A DNA stretch of 64,000 nucleotides, from assembly GCA_023212725.1 (NCBI GenBank), contig JALBYF010000058.1, positions 1 through 64,000 on the forward strand, written 5' to 3'. Made by a program: the position numbers and the translations under genes. Of this stretch, positions 1-9,934 are shown piece by piece. Below the pieces are notes generated by a model. That model made no database searches, was not told the origin of the DNA, and worked only from the letters and a program-made list of their open reading frames with translations. The stretch comes from Tranzscheliella williamsii. Lineage: Eukaryota > Basidiomycota > Ustilaginomycetes > Ustilaginales > Ustilaginaceae. Each line of letters opens with the position of its first letter. Position 1 is the stretch's first letter.

Positions 1-982
1 TGTTAAGGTCGAAGACATAATCAGAGCTGATCGCGCAAATCGGGAAGTTGGGTGTGGGGATAATGGAAGTGGGTGTGGCTGTAACATTGCCCTAGATTAT
101 ACTCCCCATTCCCACGAGTCAATTCGACAAGCGGTCTATGTCCCGATGAGCCAATTCTACAAACGTTCTACAGTGGCCGACCTTGTAGGGACAGCCGCCA
201 GTGGGTGAAGGGTTCAAGCTGTAGCTGAAATGGCAGGCTGCACACGGCTGCATCACCGGTGGCAAGGGGAGCAGTCTTGGGCAATTGCAGTTGCTCTCGA
301 CATTCCGCGCTGGGCAAGCTGCTCAGCGTCCAAGCTACAGTAACAGAAAAAGGCACACTCACAACTCTCACATGCATGTCTGGATCCGAATGACCTGTCC
401 GCCGTTTTCGGCAGCAGGAAGCGGAGGTTGCGATTTCACCGCAAAGAGAGCCCATTGCATCCGGGGCCGGGCGGGAGGCCTGCTTACAGTGGTAGTCGGA
501 TTGCGCTGGCCGATCGCTGGGTGAAATTTGTCTCAACGTCATGCCAAAGTCTTGGCTAAGCTACAGCGATATTCTCCGCTACCATATTCCAGTCCTATTT
601 TCCGCCAATTTATTGCCCGCACAACTGTCTGACCACGTCCGATCAACGTCCGTCGGGCGGCGAGTAGGCTTCCATCTCGAACTCCCGCTTGCCTACGAGG
701 GTTTGTCCTTTCTCCTTTGACGTACTGGCATAGGTCGGCAGAATGCACCGCCTGCTAACTCGCCCACAGAAGACCCTAATCCGGCCCGGTCCCAGAGTCC
801 GCCTGATCTGCTGTGCTCCTCCTCCCACCACGTTTCAGAAGCGCTTCGCATCCTAGCAAAACCAAAACTTCAGCGAACGTTTCCGCCTTCTCCTCCTCCT
901 CTCCCATCCTCGTCTGACATATTCTGTACTTTTCTGACCTTGTCCTGCTTCTGCGTTGGACACCTTGCGCAGCTTGCTGACT
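1..982. other. Intergenic region upstream of the MFS gene
   Basis: No ORF here has an ATG start together with recognisable protein features. The last ~100 bases before the MFS start are strongly pyrimidine-rich (CT-runs at about 885-950), typical of fungal promoter or 5' UTR sequence. The far left may belong to a gene outside the window. Confidence 0.5.
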
Positions 983-2728
983 ATGGCGGACACTCACGGA
1001 GCCGACGAGGCGCTCCGCCGCACCTCTACTGACGACAACACCTCTGTGCAGACAAGTGACCGGGACGGTAGTCACAACAAAGCTGCAAAGGAAGACTCCT
1101 CGTCTACTGCCGAACGCTACGATGCACACAATGTCGCCCCCATAGACGAGATCAAAGAAAAGAACGACCTCCTGAAAACCAATGTCGAAAAGCAAAAGGA
1201 AGGCGAGCACGAGCTCGAACCGGAAGAAGACGGCAAGATCGTTCTCACAGAGCGAGCCGGCTACCTCGCCACCGGATATGCCTATCCGTCGTGGAAGAAG
1301 TGGGGCGTTCTCTGCGTCATTTTTGCTGTCCAGGTATCGATGAACTACAATACTTCCGTCTATCCGAATGCTGTTCCTGGCGTAGCGGAAAAGTACGGCG
1401 TCTCCGAGCCGGCAGCTCGTGTCGGCCAGATGATCTTCCTCGTGGCCTACGCCTTTGGCTGCGAATTCTGGGCGCCCTGGTCCGAGGAGATTGGTCGTTG
1501 GCCAGTCCTTCAGGCTTCTCTCCTCTTGGTCAATATTTGGCAGGTCCTGGCCGCATTGGCTCCCAACTACGGATCTCTGATCGTAGCCCGCTTCCTTGGT
1601 GGTCTCTGCACCGCTGGCGGTTCTGTCACCTTGGGTATGGTCGCCGATCTGTGGGAACCCGATGAACAGCAGTTCGCCGTTGCCTTTGTTGTCCTTTCCT
1701 CCGTAGGCGGAACCTCAGTTGGCCCTTTCGTTGGCGGCTTTATTCAGGCCTACCTTCCGCTCAAGTGGAACTTTTGGATCCAACTCATCTTTGGCGGTGT
1801 TGTCCAAATCATCCACTTTTTCCTCGTTCCCGAAACACGCTCCACGATCCTCCTAGACCGCGAAGCGAGACGCCGTCGCAAGAGCGGCGTTAAGAACATC
1901 TGGGGGCCGAACGAGGTTCGAGAGGATCAATTTAGCCTAAAAGAGATCGGCCGTTATTGGCTCCGGCCATTCGAGATGTTCGTTCGAGAGCCGATTGTAC
2001 TCTGGCTCTCGCTTCTCTCGGGTTTCTCTGACATGCTCATCTTTATCTTCCTCGAGTCGTTCCAGCTGGTTTACGCGCAATGGGGATTCAGCACCGTCCA
2101 GGTTGGCCTGGCCTTCATCCCGATCAACCTGGGCTATCTTCTTGCTTACCTGATCTTCATCCCCCGCTTCCTTTGGGAGCGCAAGCGGCGTATCCGCGAT
2201 TCTAATGCGCTTTTGCCCGAGGCGCGACTTTATTTGTTGCTCTGGCTGGTCCCGCTCGAAGCGTTGGGTCTCTTTGGATTCGCCTGGACCTCGCTTGGCC
2301 CTCCTCGAGTTCACTGGATCGCTCCAATGATTTTCTCGTGCTTGATAGCTATTGCCAATTACTCCATCTACCTAGGCACCGTCGACTATCTCATAGCTTC
2401 ATACGGCCCGTATAGCGCTTCAGCGACTGGCGGTAACGCGCTGGCGAGGGACTTCCTCGCTGGTGTTTCAGCCATGTATGCTGGGCCGATGTACCACCGC
2501 TTGGGGCTCGAGTGGGCGAGCACCCTACTTGGTTTTTTGGCAGTTCTCGTGGCCATCCCGGTCTATCTCTTCTACAAGTATGGCCCTCAGATCCGCGAGC
2601 GCAGCAAGTTCGCTCAGACTTTGGCGGCCGACCGCGCCGCCCAGGGCGGCCTGCGAATCGCCCAGGACGAGAAGATCGAGTCCGGAGCTGTCTACCAGCG
2701 GCGACCGCACCAGCAAGGCGAGGAGTAG
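983..2728 (+). CDS. MFS multidrug/polyamine-type transporter (DHA1 family)
   Basis: Predicted 581-residue plasma-membrane H+ antiporter of the major facilitator superfamily. A polar, Glu/Lys-rich N-terminal tail of ~85 residues is followed by about 12 hydrophobic segments in two halves. They are separated by a charged loop (VPETRSTILLDREARRRRK) of the kind seen in fungal DHA1 exporters related to Tpo1/Flr1. The loop after TM2 carries EEIGRWPVL in place of the usual G-x3-D-x2-GRRP motif. The region LGGLCTAGGSVTLG followed by VGPFVGG matches the antiporter TM4-TM5 area. The reading frame extends upstream to a TTG at 956, but the first ATG is at 983 (MADTHGADEA), which I take as the start. Single exon. 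The substrate cannot be inferred from sequence. No biosynthetic genes lie next to it, so a general detoxification role is a guess. Confidence 0.9.
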   Translation: MADTHGADEALRRTSTDDNTSVQTSDRDGSHNKAAKEDSSSTAERYDAHNVAPIDEIKEKNDLLKTNVEKQKEGEHELEPEEDGKIVLTERAGYLATGYAYPSWKKWGVLCVIFAVQVSMNYNTSVYPNAVPGVAEKYGVSEPAARVGQMIFLVAYAFGCEFWAPWSEEIGRWPVLQASLLLVNIWQVLAALAPNYGSLIVARFLGGLCTAGGSVTLGMVADLWEPDEQQFAVAFVVLSSVGGTSVGPFVGGFIQAYLPLKWNFWIQLIFGGVVQIIHFFLVPETRSTILLDREARRRRKSGVKNIWGPNEVREDQFSLKEIGRYWLRPFEMFVREPIVLWLSLLSGFSDMLIFIFLESFQLVYAQWGFSTVQVGLAFIPINLGYLLAYLIFIPRFLWERKRRIRDSNALLPEARLYLLLWLVPLEALGLFGFAWTSLGPPRVHWIAPMIFSCLIAIANYSIYLGTVDYLIASYGPYSASATGGNALARDFLAGVSAMYAGPMYHRLGLEWASTLLGFLAVLVAIPVYLFYKYGPQIRERSKFAQTLAADRAAQGGLRIAQDEKIESGAVYQRRPHQQGEE

Positions 2729-4818
2729 ACGTCGTCTTCAGCGGCTGGGACGCAATAGCGGCGATGGCGCGCTTAGATGCACACCATCGGCTACCGCTCG
2801 GTGAGATTCACTCATCTTCCTGTACATTAATCAGAATATACCTTGACTGCAGGTAAGCAGTCTAGTCGAAAGTGGAATGTTCTTGGTGTTCGGGCGGACT
2901 GTCTGGCCAAGTGGCTGTTCTTCCTGAAGCGTCGCCCCTGTGTCGTAGTCGGAGCATGTTGTAGATTGATCGGACAGGAAACGTTCTCTCGGGCTGATGA
3001 GCAGGAAGAGAATCTCTGCCTCGACTTTGGTTTGGTGTCCAAGCTTGTCAGAAAGCAAACTCTATGTGAGTATAAAACGAAAGGAAGACAGATTGGAATG
3101 GGAAAAGGCAGGAGAATGAGAGAAAGGGTCGAGATAGGGAAGCTAGTAGGGCAAGTGGAAGATACACCGTCTGTAGTCGCCCTATTGCCTGAGAAAGACA
3201 ATAATGCTACAGCGAGATTAAATAGTGCGTTGCTTCGTCGCTACAGCGATAAAGAGTCCCACCGGTTAGCTCGAGTAGCGCGCTACCGCGATGTTATATC
3301 CCGCCAGTCAGCTCAGCGCTGTTTGGTATCACCGTGTCTCATGGCAACGCCGGCACGTTGTCATGAAAACGCCCTTTGCGGCCGATATGACATACATGCC
3401 TGAATGTAGCCGGCATACTTCTACCACCTACATCCACTGTCTACACCATCACGCACACCAGACGCTCCTTTCGTAGTGTACATATAAATCACATAAGGGC
3501 AGAGCCCGCTGTCGTAACCGCAGATGAAGCCCAATTACTCCAACAAGCACAACTGTTCGCCTCTGTTTCGCGATAAAGTGCTACGCGTCTTGTCTCGTTT
3601 ATCTACCGGTTAAAAGGACCCGCATGTGTATATAGGCATAGGCATCGCAGGCCGCATCCAGTCGGCCAGACGTCCCTTTGGTCGCCAAGCAATTAGGCCC
3701 AAGTCGTGATCACTCTACCGTCGTGCATCACCCTTCGATGGTAATCATCCCAGTGATATGCACCTGTGGCCTGATAGCTTAGTGGTCGCTGTTGCCGAGG
3801 CGTCCTCCGAGTTCTTACGGAAGCGGTGAGCGCCCTCATGAGCCGTACCGGTCGCATTGGGTCGACGAACCCGCTGTGGCCGGCGAAACGACTGCATCTC
3901 GGGGCAATAGTGCACGGCGAAATATGTAACGCTGTACACGCGCGAATAGCATCCTTTTGATGCACCGTCGAGTCAAGGGCGCGTGTGCGGGCAGGGAGGG
4001 TATGAAAAAGGTGCAGTGCGCAGAGGGCGGTGGCTGCCGGGTCGGATGAAAACTGGCTTGGTGGGCCTGTTCACCTTGGACAATGGGCGAGGCATGCTCA
4101 CAGTGTCCCAGGGCAGCACAGGAGAGGGCGGGCTGCCAGAGGCACTACAAATGAATCGCACCGTGTGGGCGCTGCTGCATAGGCTTGCTGCCGATGTGCT
4201 CCGTCGCTTCTTTGCGGCATAGGAGATGAAATTTACCTGGGACGGCAGCTGCGGGCGCTGCCAGCCGCTGCGAGTATATATGCATGTCGAAAAGTACGGA
4301 CTCGGCGGTGCCGTGCGGGGCGGCAGAGCGGGCAGAACGCCAGTAGCCACGGTGCAGGGACGAGTGGCAGAGAGAGTGCTGTACAGGCCTAGTCCCCACC
4401 AGCGCCTGTACTATCACAGCGGCGGGCCTCACTTCAGCTGATGAGCTCGCCACAGCGTACGGCAACTCTCCACAGCTGGGAGGTATGTCGCCTTGGGGAC
4501 ATGCTCAGCATTTTCTTTGTTTCTGCACGTGAACTATATCATACACTGACAAACACTCTCCTCAGCGTCTCGAGCAAGTCAAGCTGGAATGAAGCAGTCA
4601 CATTACGGTGGCCACTTCATACATGCACCCGGACAGGATGTGAATCCCACGCGATGGCACAAGCCATCACGGTGCTGCGCAAGGCTATGAAATGGCCGTC
4701 CTAAGCTTTAAAAGATTGACCTTAAAACATGTGTCTGCACCCGGCTTCTCACACTCAATTCTCGGTCTGGAGAAAGGTACTTGAAAGTGCTTCAGGAGAC
4801 TCCGGCGCGCTGGACACA
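2729..4818. other. Gene-poor 2.1 kb stretch before the secreted-protein gene
   Basis: Several short ORFs occur on both strands (up to ~186 codons, many from non-ATG starts). None has recognisable domains, codon character or a credible splice pattern. TATA-like elements occur at about 3483-3489, 3627-3633 and 4274-4280 with no gene I can assign to them. The sequence is less coding-like than the rest of the window. A noncoding transcript or a short lineage-specific gene cannot be excluded. Confidence 0.45.
4706..4714 (+). promoter_or_regulatory. TATA-like element upstream of the secreted-protein gene
   Basis: The sequence CTTTAAAAG lies about 105 bases before the chosen ATG at 4819. Position and composition fit a weak TATA box, but this is inferred only. 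Confidence 0.2.
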
Positions 4819-5895
4819 ATGTTCTTCTTTCAGGGCGTCCTTTGCTGGTTCATACTGGTAAATCTATCATGCGCCGTCAATACACACTTCGGGAGTTTCA
4901 TCGGGAAATTTGGGCTGGAAGACATGGCCGTCCGCTTCCTGGAAGCAGGCCTTCGACCCGAGCCGATACCCTTCACGTCAGAACAGCTGGATCGATATGT
5001 CCGGAACGGGTACGAGTGGTTTTTCCGCCACCTGAATATGGCCAAAGCCGACAACAAAGGGCTTTTCCAGTTTCCGAGCCGCCCAAAACGTATGGAAAGG
5101 ACAGTATTTACGAACGACCGAGAATGGACCTGGACACCGCTGATCGAGCGCTTTGACGAAAGAGGAGATCCAGTGCGGGCTCGTGCATTGTGGTTGGCCA
5201 ATGGGGCTTTGCACGAAACCGAAACTCCTTACATTCTGCGCCTCGACAGACCTCACAAAGGAAAGCCAGCCTTCGCACTCCCAAGCGCTATCCTCTTGCG
5301 CATTCCAGAATACAAGAACCGAGAGAGTCTTTTCGTGCTCATACACGAGCTCGAAACCTCTTATCCACGGCTTTGGCATCGGCACCACGTTCTCCATGAA
5401 CCTGAGGACGAGCTGGACAATTTCGTCAGGGGTGAGCTGAACAGGTGGTCTCAGGGCGCCAACGCGAAGCTCCGAGAGCGGCTGGCGAAATACTGGCGGA
5501 TGTACAATAAGGACGGCAAGTTCTTCCACGGCATGGAACCGCGCCCGCTCGGAAGGCCTTTACTTGACCAACGAGTGGAGCCAAACATTGCTGGCACGCC
5601 TCCGCAAGCGGCGGAACCGACTACATTGCAACTCTTCCCGCCCTGGCGGCAGGAAGCAGCCACGCTCGCTGACACAGGAGGCCATCGCGTTGATCACGTC
5701 GGTTCCAGCTCCCTACCTCCAAACACACAGGCATACCCTCCGCATTGGTACAGGAACGCTGAAGGACAAGGCAGCTCGCGTGCCAGCTCTCCGCCAAAGC
5801 TCGACTTGACTCTGGGCCCCGCGTGGACCGGACACCCTGCGACAGACTACCGGCCAGGCCCCAGCGATTTCGGTCATAGCCAGTGGGATGAGTAG
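4819..5895 (+). CDS. Predicted secreted protein, candidate effector
   Basis: Unrecognised 358-residue protein. The ORF is open from an ATG at 4729, but the ATG at 4819 starts a near-ideal signal peptide: MFFFQGVLCWFILVNLSCA, with likely cleavage after SCA (about residue 19). The mature part has no cysteines and is rich in Trp, Arg and His. It has a globular-looking core (to about residue 240, including RIPEYKNRESLFVLIHELE and DELDNFVRGELNRW) and a Pro/Ser/Gly-rich disordered tail. No transmembrane segment follows the signal peptide and no enzyme motif is visible. It sits alone in a gene-poor stretch between an MFS transporter and a convergent Zn2Cys6 gene. In smut fungi such orphan secreted proteins are often plant-interaction effectors, so that role is inferred from type, not shown. 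Single exon. Confidence 0.7.
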   Translation: MFFFQGVLCWFILVNLSCAVNTHFGSFIGKFGLEDMAVRFLEAGLRPEPIPFTSEQLDRYVRNGYEWFFRHLNMAKADNKGLFQFPSRPKRMERTVFTNDREWTWTPLIERFDERGDPVRARALWLANGALHETETPYILRLDRPHKGKPAFALPSAILLRIPEYKNRESLFVLIHELETSYPRLWHRHHVLHEPEDELDNFVRGELNRWSQGANAKLRERLAKYWRMYNKDGKFFHGMEPRPLGRPLLDQRVEPNIAGTPPQAAEPTTLQLFPPWRQEAATLADTGGHRVDHVGSSSLPPNTQAYPPHWYRNAEGQGSSRASSPPKLDLTLGPAWTGHPATDYRPGPSDFGHSQWDE

Positions 5896-6283
5896 ATAGG
5901 CAATCGAGAATTGCCCACAAAGCCCTGCTAACGGGCTGTGACAGCAAGCGCCGCTGTCTGAATCAGAAAGTTGGTCGCCATACGTCTGCATAATTCATCG
6001 AGCTTTTAGGTCGCATACCACCAAAGGAGATATATTTACTAGCAGCTATCTCGTTCAGGCGTGGGAGGATGCCTTTTGCTTCTATCTATCGTTTTTTGTG
6101 CACGATTTCACTGTCGTCCTCCAGCGCAGCCAAGTGTACAGCGGAGAACGGTTGACGTCGAAAAGCATCGAAGGCGAGAACGACACTAGCAAATGCGGGC
6201 AGCGCTAGAATACAAGGTGCGAACCACGCATCGTCTCCGTACACGTGAAAAATAGAAACACAGCTCGAAGTAGGTAGGCCGAA
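5896..6283. other. Convergent intergenic region
   Basis: This is the 3' flanking sequence of the secreted-protein gene and the Zn2Cys6 gene, which point toward each other. No coding signal or clear repeat was seen. Confidence 0.5.
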
Positions 6284-9200
6284 TCAGGTGGACACGGGAA
6301 AGAAGCCAAAGGCTGGATGGGTGAGGTCCTTGTGCGGTGGGAAGGCAGCAGAAGAGGAGGAACTAGGATAGTCGGTCGAGGCGAGCGTGGCGGCGCTCAG
6401 GGGAGGCGAGAGGGAGTGGTTTGAGGAAGCGCGCGTCGAAGAGTCCGAGTCATCGGAGGCGGAGAAAGTCATGGCAGAGGCGGCGGAGAGCGGGTGAAGA
6501 AGAGAACTGCCGCCTGCAGATAGGTCGGTGACGCCAGCTGTTGGCGGGAAACCTGGACATGACGAAGGCAGCAATGGGGTCGCAACGGCTGACGAGAAGT
6601 CCGGCCACAAAAAAGTCTCAGGACACGGCGGGATCGGCAATGAGGAAGAGGGAGTGGTCCCGCTACCCACCACATACGGTTCCGGGTGGCTGTAGCGTGG
6701 TGGAAATGCTGAGGAGGGAGCGGGTATGGAAGACGTGACAGGTGCACTGGTCGGTTCAATGAGGATCTTGAGGCATGACTGCCAAACATCCTCTGTCATG
6801 ACGTCTGGCTGCATGGCACCATCGGATCCAAGCAGGTTACCTTCGTGCGCAACGCTCGTCGGATGATGGGGCTGGGTGGCTGCCAAGAATTCATCGAGGG
6901 CGGATGTGGGTACGCCAGTAGCGGCCTTCATCGCTGCTCGTTGCCTCAGCGGGGAATGGATTACAAGCAACTTCCTTACTTCGGCACTAGCATCGACCGC
7001 CATTGTAGATCGATTGCTCAGCTGATTGAGAGCCCAGATACACTTTTCCACCCGATGCTCGGCGCATTGAAGCTCTTCCCACATGCCTTGCGACGCCAGC
7101 TCAGCAAAGGTCTTGATCTCTGATTTGGCGACGCAGGCGAACCCATGCACGGAGATTTCGGGCCAGGGGTCGCTGTGCAGGATTGTGCTGTCCGACGCTT
7201 CGATAAACTCAAACGATGACGGCGACGATGAGGAGGCCCTCTGCATGCTTTCAGCCAAGCTGGAGTGCTGTATAGCATGTATCAGCGCAGCCGTCTGATT
7301 GCAGACTTTGGACCGCAACTCGGAGAAAACTTCATCGGTATTCAGGAATGGATCCGACGCGGATCGGTCCATGGTCTGCACCAGTTCCACCAAGAGAATG
7401 GCGGCTAGGTTCCATTTCGTTGCCGTGATGGTGTGCCAGCTTTGTACCGAAGGAGGCAGACTGGCATGATAAGTGATGCAGCTGGCGAAGAAAGGGGCAA
7501 AAGTTTCATCCCAGTGCTTGATGACGGAGAGCACATGTGTGATTTGACGCTCAATCTGCTCACTTGAAGCTTGTCTCCAGTAGCTTGCCTGTAACCGGCC
7601 GACGTGGCGGAAAAGCAGCACTTTGATGGGAGTGGCATAGGCCAGCGTGCGGAGCGCGTCCTGCTCGCTACAGGGCCAACTTCTGGCAAATGTGCCTCGA
7701 TTCTTCTGACTGTTAACGGGGATGACTTCATCCCAGATCTTGCGCATTGGCTTATAGGAGGTGACAGTTGCAAAGCCATTGGGCTCCGCTTGTGACTCTT
7801 TGATGCGATGCGATGTAAGCACCTGGTCTGCCAGATCAGTGTCCTCATCGCTGATGGTAGGGTCGTATTTCCGCAGGACACTCAGCTCGGTATCCATCAT
7901 ACACGCAAACCAGTAAAGGTTGTGATACGTATTCTCCAGTAGTTTGGCCTCGGCCTGCCTCTGCGCCACTTGCTCCGGAGCCAAACCTGGTGTTTCGGTG
8001 GACCAGGGATCGACACCTTTGCGGCTGAGCTCCTGTATCTTGATTCGGAAGGCTTTGAGCTTGCGCATGGCTGTGGCAAGCATCATGGTGCTGGCCTCCG
8101 CTGGGATCTGCCAGGAGCTAGAGTCCAGCGCGCTATTTTCGTTCAGCGATGGGACAGTAAGGGAGTTTGGCGAATCGGCTTCGTCCTTACTCCAGTGATC
8201 GCCGTCGGGAACCTCCTTTGGCTTCTCGGTCCAAGCAAAAAGGATGAGGGCAAAGACGATACGGAATGACCACGCATCGGCAGCATCCATCAGCTTGTCA
8301 CGCGCTTGCTTCCACAGCGACAGTCTCACTCGGGCTTCATCCGGACTGCGATCGTCGCGGGAAATGCCGTTGGTCTCCCTGTGGCGCCGTCTTGGCCATT
8401 GTGCTGCATAGGCAAGTAAGACGGCCTGATAGGCATCCGAAACTCTCCTTTCTACGCTCCTGCTGGAGTTACCGGGCCGAAACATTCGCTGGGAGGCTTG
8501 ATCGAGCAAACAGACTTTCTTGTTGAGAGTCATGGCGGCGGTAGAAGTATTGAAGCAGTCGGCAGACAAGAGATAAGGGGTGGTGGCGTCGGTGACCCAG
8601 ACTCGAAAAGCGGATTCGGCCGCTCCTTCATAAACGCCAAGCAGATCTGAACTGAGATGGAGGCGGTCAGCGCTTTCGCTGAGTCTCACACCGGGCGAAG
8701 AGCCCCAGATATCGAATCCGAGAATATCAAATATGCTGCTGCCGGAATGCGCATCGGTCGTCGGCGAAGGAGATTGTTGACGGCTGATGACCAGCGAGCA
8801 AGAGGCGTGACTGCTGCTCATTGTTGATGACGATTCTGGACACAAGAAGGAAGCATCATGAACGAAATCAGTCGAAGATGCCCCAGAGAAGGTCTCATTT
8901 GTCCTTCTACGCTTCTTGCGTGGCTGAGTAGTGTTCTCCCCTTGCCACCGTTGTTCGTTTTGCTCCACCGTGCGGCGACGGGAGGCACCCGAGCTATCGT
9001 CAGCTTCTCCAACAGAGCCGAGTGTACGGCTACTGCTGCTGTCATCAGTACTGTCACAGTCCATGCTTTCGGGACTGTTTTCTCTCGAGCCGGTCGTGTT
9101 GCGTTTAGACGAGGCGGACTGCTCGTCCGATGGCGCGTCGGCACTGCACTGTTGTTCTTTTGAAGGAGAGGAGGCGGCAAGGTTAGCTGCTGCCTCTTGG

Positions 9201-9493
9201 AGACTTTCTGCAAAGGCAGCACCATTTAGACCGCCGAGCGGAATGCCTCCAAAGGAATTGATTAGGCTGTTGAAGGTGCAGACTTGGCCCTTCTTCTGGC
9301 AGTTGGTACAAGCGACTTTGCTGGCAAGCGCTTCGGCGATGCTAGCGTATTGGGCAGAACAGGCGCGCTTTGCCTGGCGACATCGGTCGCAGTTCTTGTA
9401 CATCTTCTTGCGAGAGCGAACAGGATTGGAGGCCACCGGCGCCTCACCATTGGGGGCTGTCGCAGACTCTGGATCGTGCATGTCGACGTTCAT
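6284..9493 (-). CDS. Zn(II)2Cys6 fungal transcription factor
   Basis: Predicted 1069-residue nuclear regulator. The binuclear zinc cluster lies near the N-terminus: Cys35, Cys38, Cys45, Cys62, Cys65 and Cys72 (C-x2-C-x6-C-x16-C-x2-C-x6-C), preceded by the basic run RSRKK. The 16-residue loop between Cys3 and Cys4 is longer than the usual 5-9. A Ser/Asp-rich linker with a basic patch (RKKRRR, ~200) follows. The middle is a helix-rich region (about 300-830) resembling the fungal-specific regulatory domain, and the C-terminus is a Ser/Pro-rich disordered tail. The frame runs upstream to a TTG at 9544, but the first ATG is at 9493 (MNVDMHDPES). A TATA-like sequence lies ~190 bases upstream. The target genes are unknown. 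It is convergent with the secreted-protein gene and shares no promoter with it. Confidence 0.88.
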   Translation of the reverse strand: MNVDMHDPESATAPNGEAPVASNPVRSRKKMYKNCDRCRQAKRACSAQYASIAEALASKVACTNCQKKGQVCTFNSLINSFGGIPLGGLNGAAFAESLQEAAANLAASSPSKEQQCSADAPSDEQSASSKRNTTGSRENSPESMDCDSTDDSSSSRTLGSVGEADDSSGASRRRTVEQNEQRWQGENTTQPRKKRRRTNETFSGASSTDFVHDASFLCPESSSTMSSSHASCSLVISRQQSPSPTTDAHSGSSIFDILGFDIWGSSPGVRLSESADRLHLSSDLLGVYEGAAESAFRVWVTDATTPYLLSADCFNTSTAAMTLNKKVCLLDQASQRMFRPGNSSRSVERRVSDAYQAVLLAYAAQWPRRRHRETNGISRDDRSPDEARVRLSLWKQARDKLMDAADAWSFRIVFALILFAWTEKPKEVPDGDHWSKDEADSPNSLTVPSLNENSALDSSSWQIPAEASTMMLATAMRKLKAFRIKIQELSRKGVDPWSTETPGLAPEQVAQRQAEAKLLENTYHNLYWFACMMDTELSVLRKYDPTISDEDTDLADQVLTSHRIKESQAEPNGFATVTSYKPMRKIWDEVIPVNSQKNRGTFARSWPCSEQDALRTLAYATPIKVLLFRHVGRLQASYWRQASSEQIERQITHVLSVIKHWDETFAPFFASCITYHASLPPSVQSWHTITATKWNLAAILLVELVQTMDRSASDPFLNTDEVFSELRSKVCNQTAALIHAIQHSSLAESMQRASSSSPSSFEFIEASDSTILHSDPWPEISVHGFACVAKSEIKTFAELASQGMWEELQCAEHRVEKCIWALNQLSNRSTMAVDASAEVRKLLVIHSPLRQRAAMKAATGVPTSALDEFLAATQPHHPTSVAHEGNLLGSDGAMQPDVMTEDVWQSCLKILIEPTSAPVTSSIPAPSSAFPPRYSHPEPYVVGSGTTPSSSLPIPPCPETFLWPDFSSAVATPLLPSSCPGFPPTAGVTDLSAGGSSLLHPLSAASAMTFSASDDSDSSTRASSNHSLSPPLSAATLASTDYPSSSSSAAFPPHKDLTHPAFGFFPVST

Positions 9494-9680
9494 CACGGCT
9501 GTGTTCGAACCTGAGTGGGGTTCGAGCTGATGGAGATGCGACAAGACAAAGGAGAGGAAAGCGTAACCAACCGTGGGCGAAAAAACACTGTTTCGAGCAA
9601 GTTTGGTAGCCGTATGGTTGGTGGTGCGAAGAAAGGTCCAGGTGCGGTGGAGGTGTGATCTCGAGGGTCAGGCCGGCGAA

Positions 9681-9690
9681 AGTATATATG
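9681..9690 (-). promoter_or_regulatory. TATA-like box of the Zn2Cys6 gene
   Basis: The minus-strand sequence CATATATACT lies about 190 bases before the ATG at 9493, a plausible distance for a TATA element with a long leader. Confidence 0.3.
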
Positions 9691-9860
9691 GTGGAATGTG
9701 AGGTGCGAGCGAGTCTGACGCTGTACATGCGCCAAGGGGCAGCTGATGGAGTCCGAATGTAGCACTTGGCAAATGCGGAACTTGAGGAGCGGAAGTGGTG
9801 CGTTTAAGCACGAGGGAAAAAGTGCGGGGAAGACATGCCAGACGCCAGATCAGGATTCAC

Positions 9861-9934
9861 TTTGAAGGACGAGATTCCATTGTGAACCCCGTTGGAAGGA
9901 CGAGACTGTCATTGGAAGGACGGCATTGTCAATG
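9861..9934. repeat. Degenerate tandem repeat around GGAAGGACG
   Basis: Three related units share GGAAGGACG or GAAGGACG followed by a CATTG-like end (starting near 9863, 9894 and 9914). Spacing is irregular (about 31 and 20 bases), so this is a decayed short tandem repeat at best. Confidence 0.35.

Noticed and set aside
2843..3403. 186-codon ORF after the first MFS gene
   Set aside because: Starts at a TTG, carries no recognisable feature and has no plausible splice link to a neighbour.
4819..9493. A transporter, secreted protein and regulator forming a secondary-metabolite or effector cluster
   Set aside because: No biosynthetic backbone enzyme is present and the rest of the window is housekeeping, so the adjacency is not evidence of a cluster.
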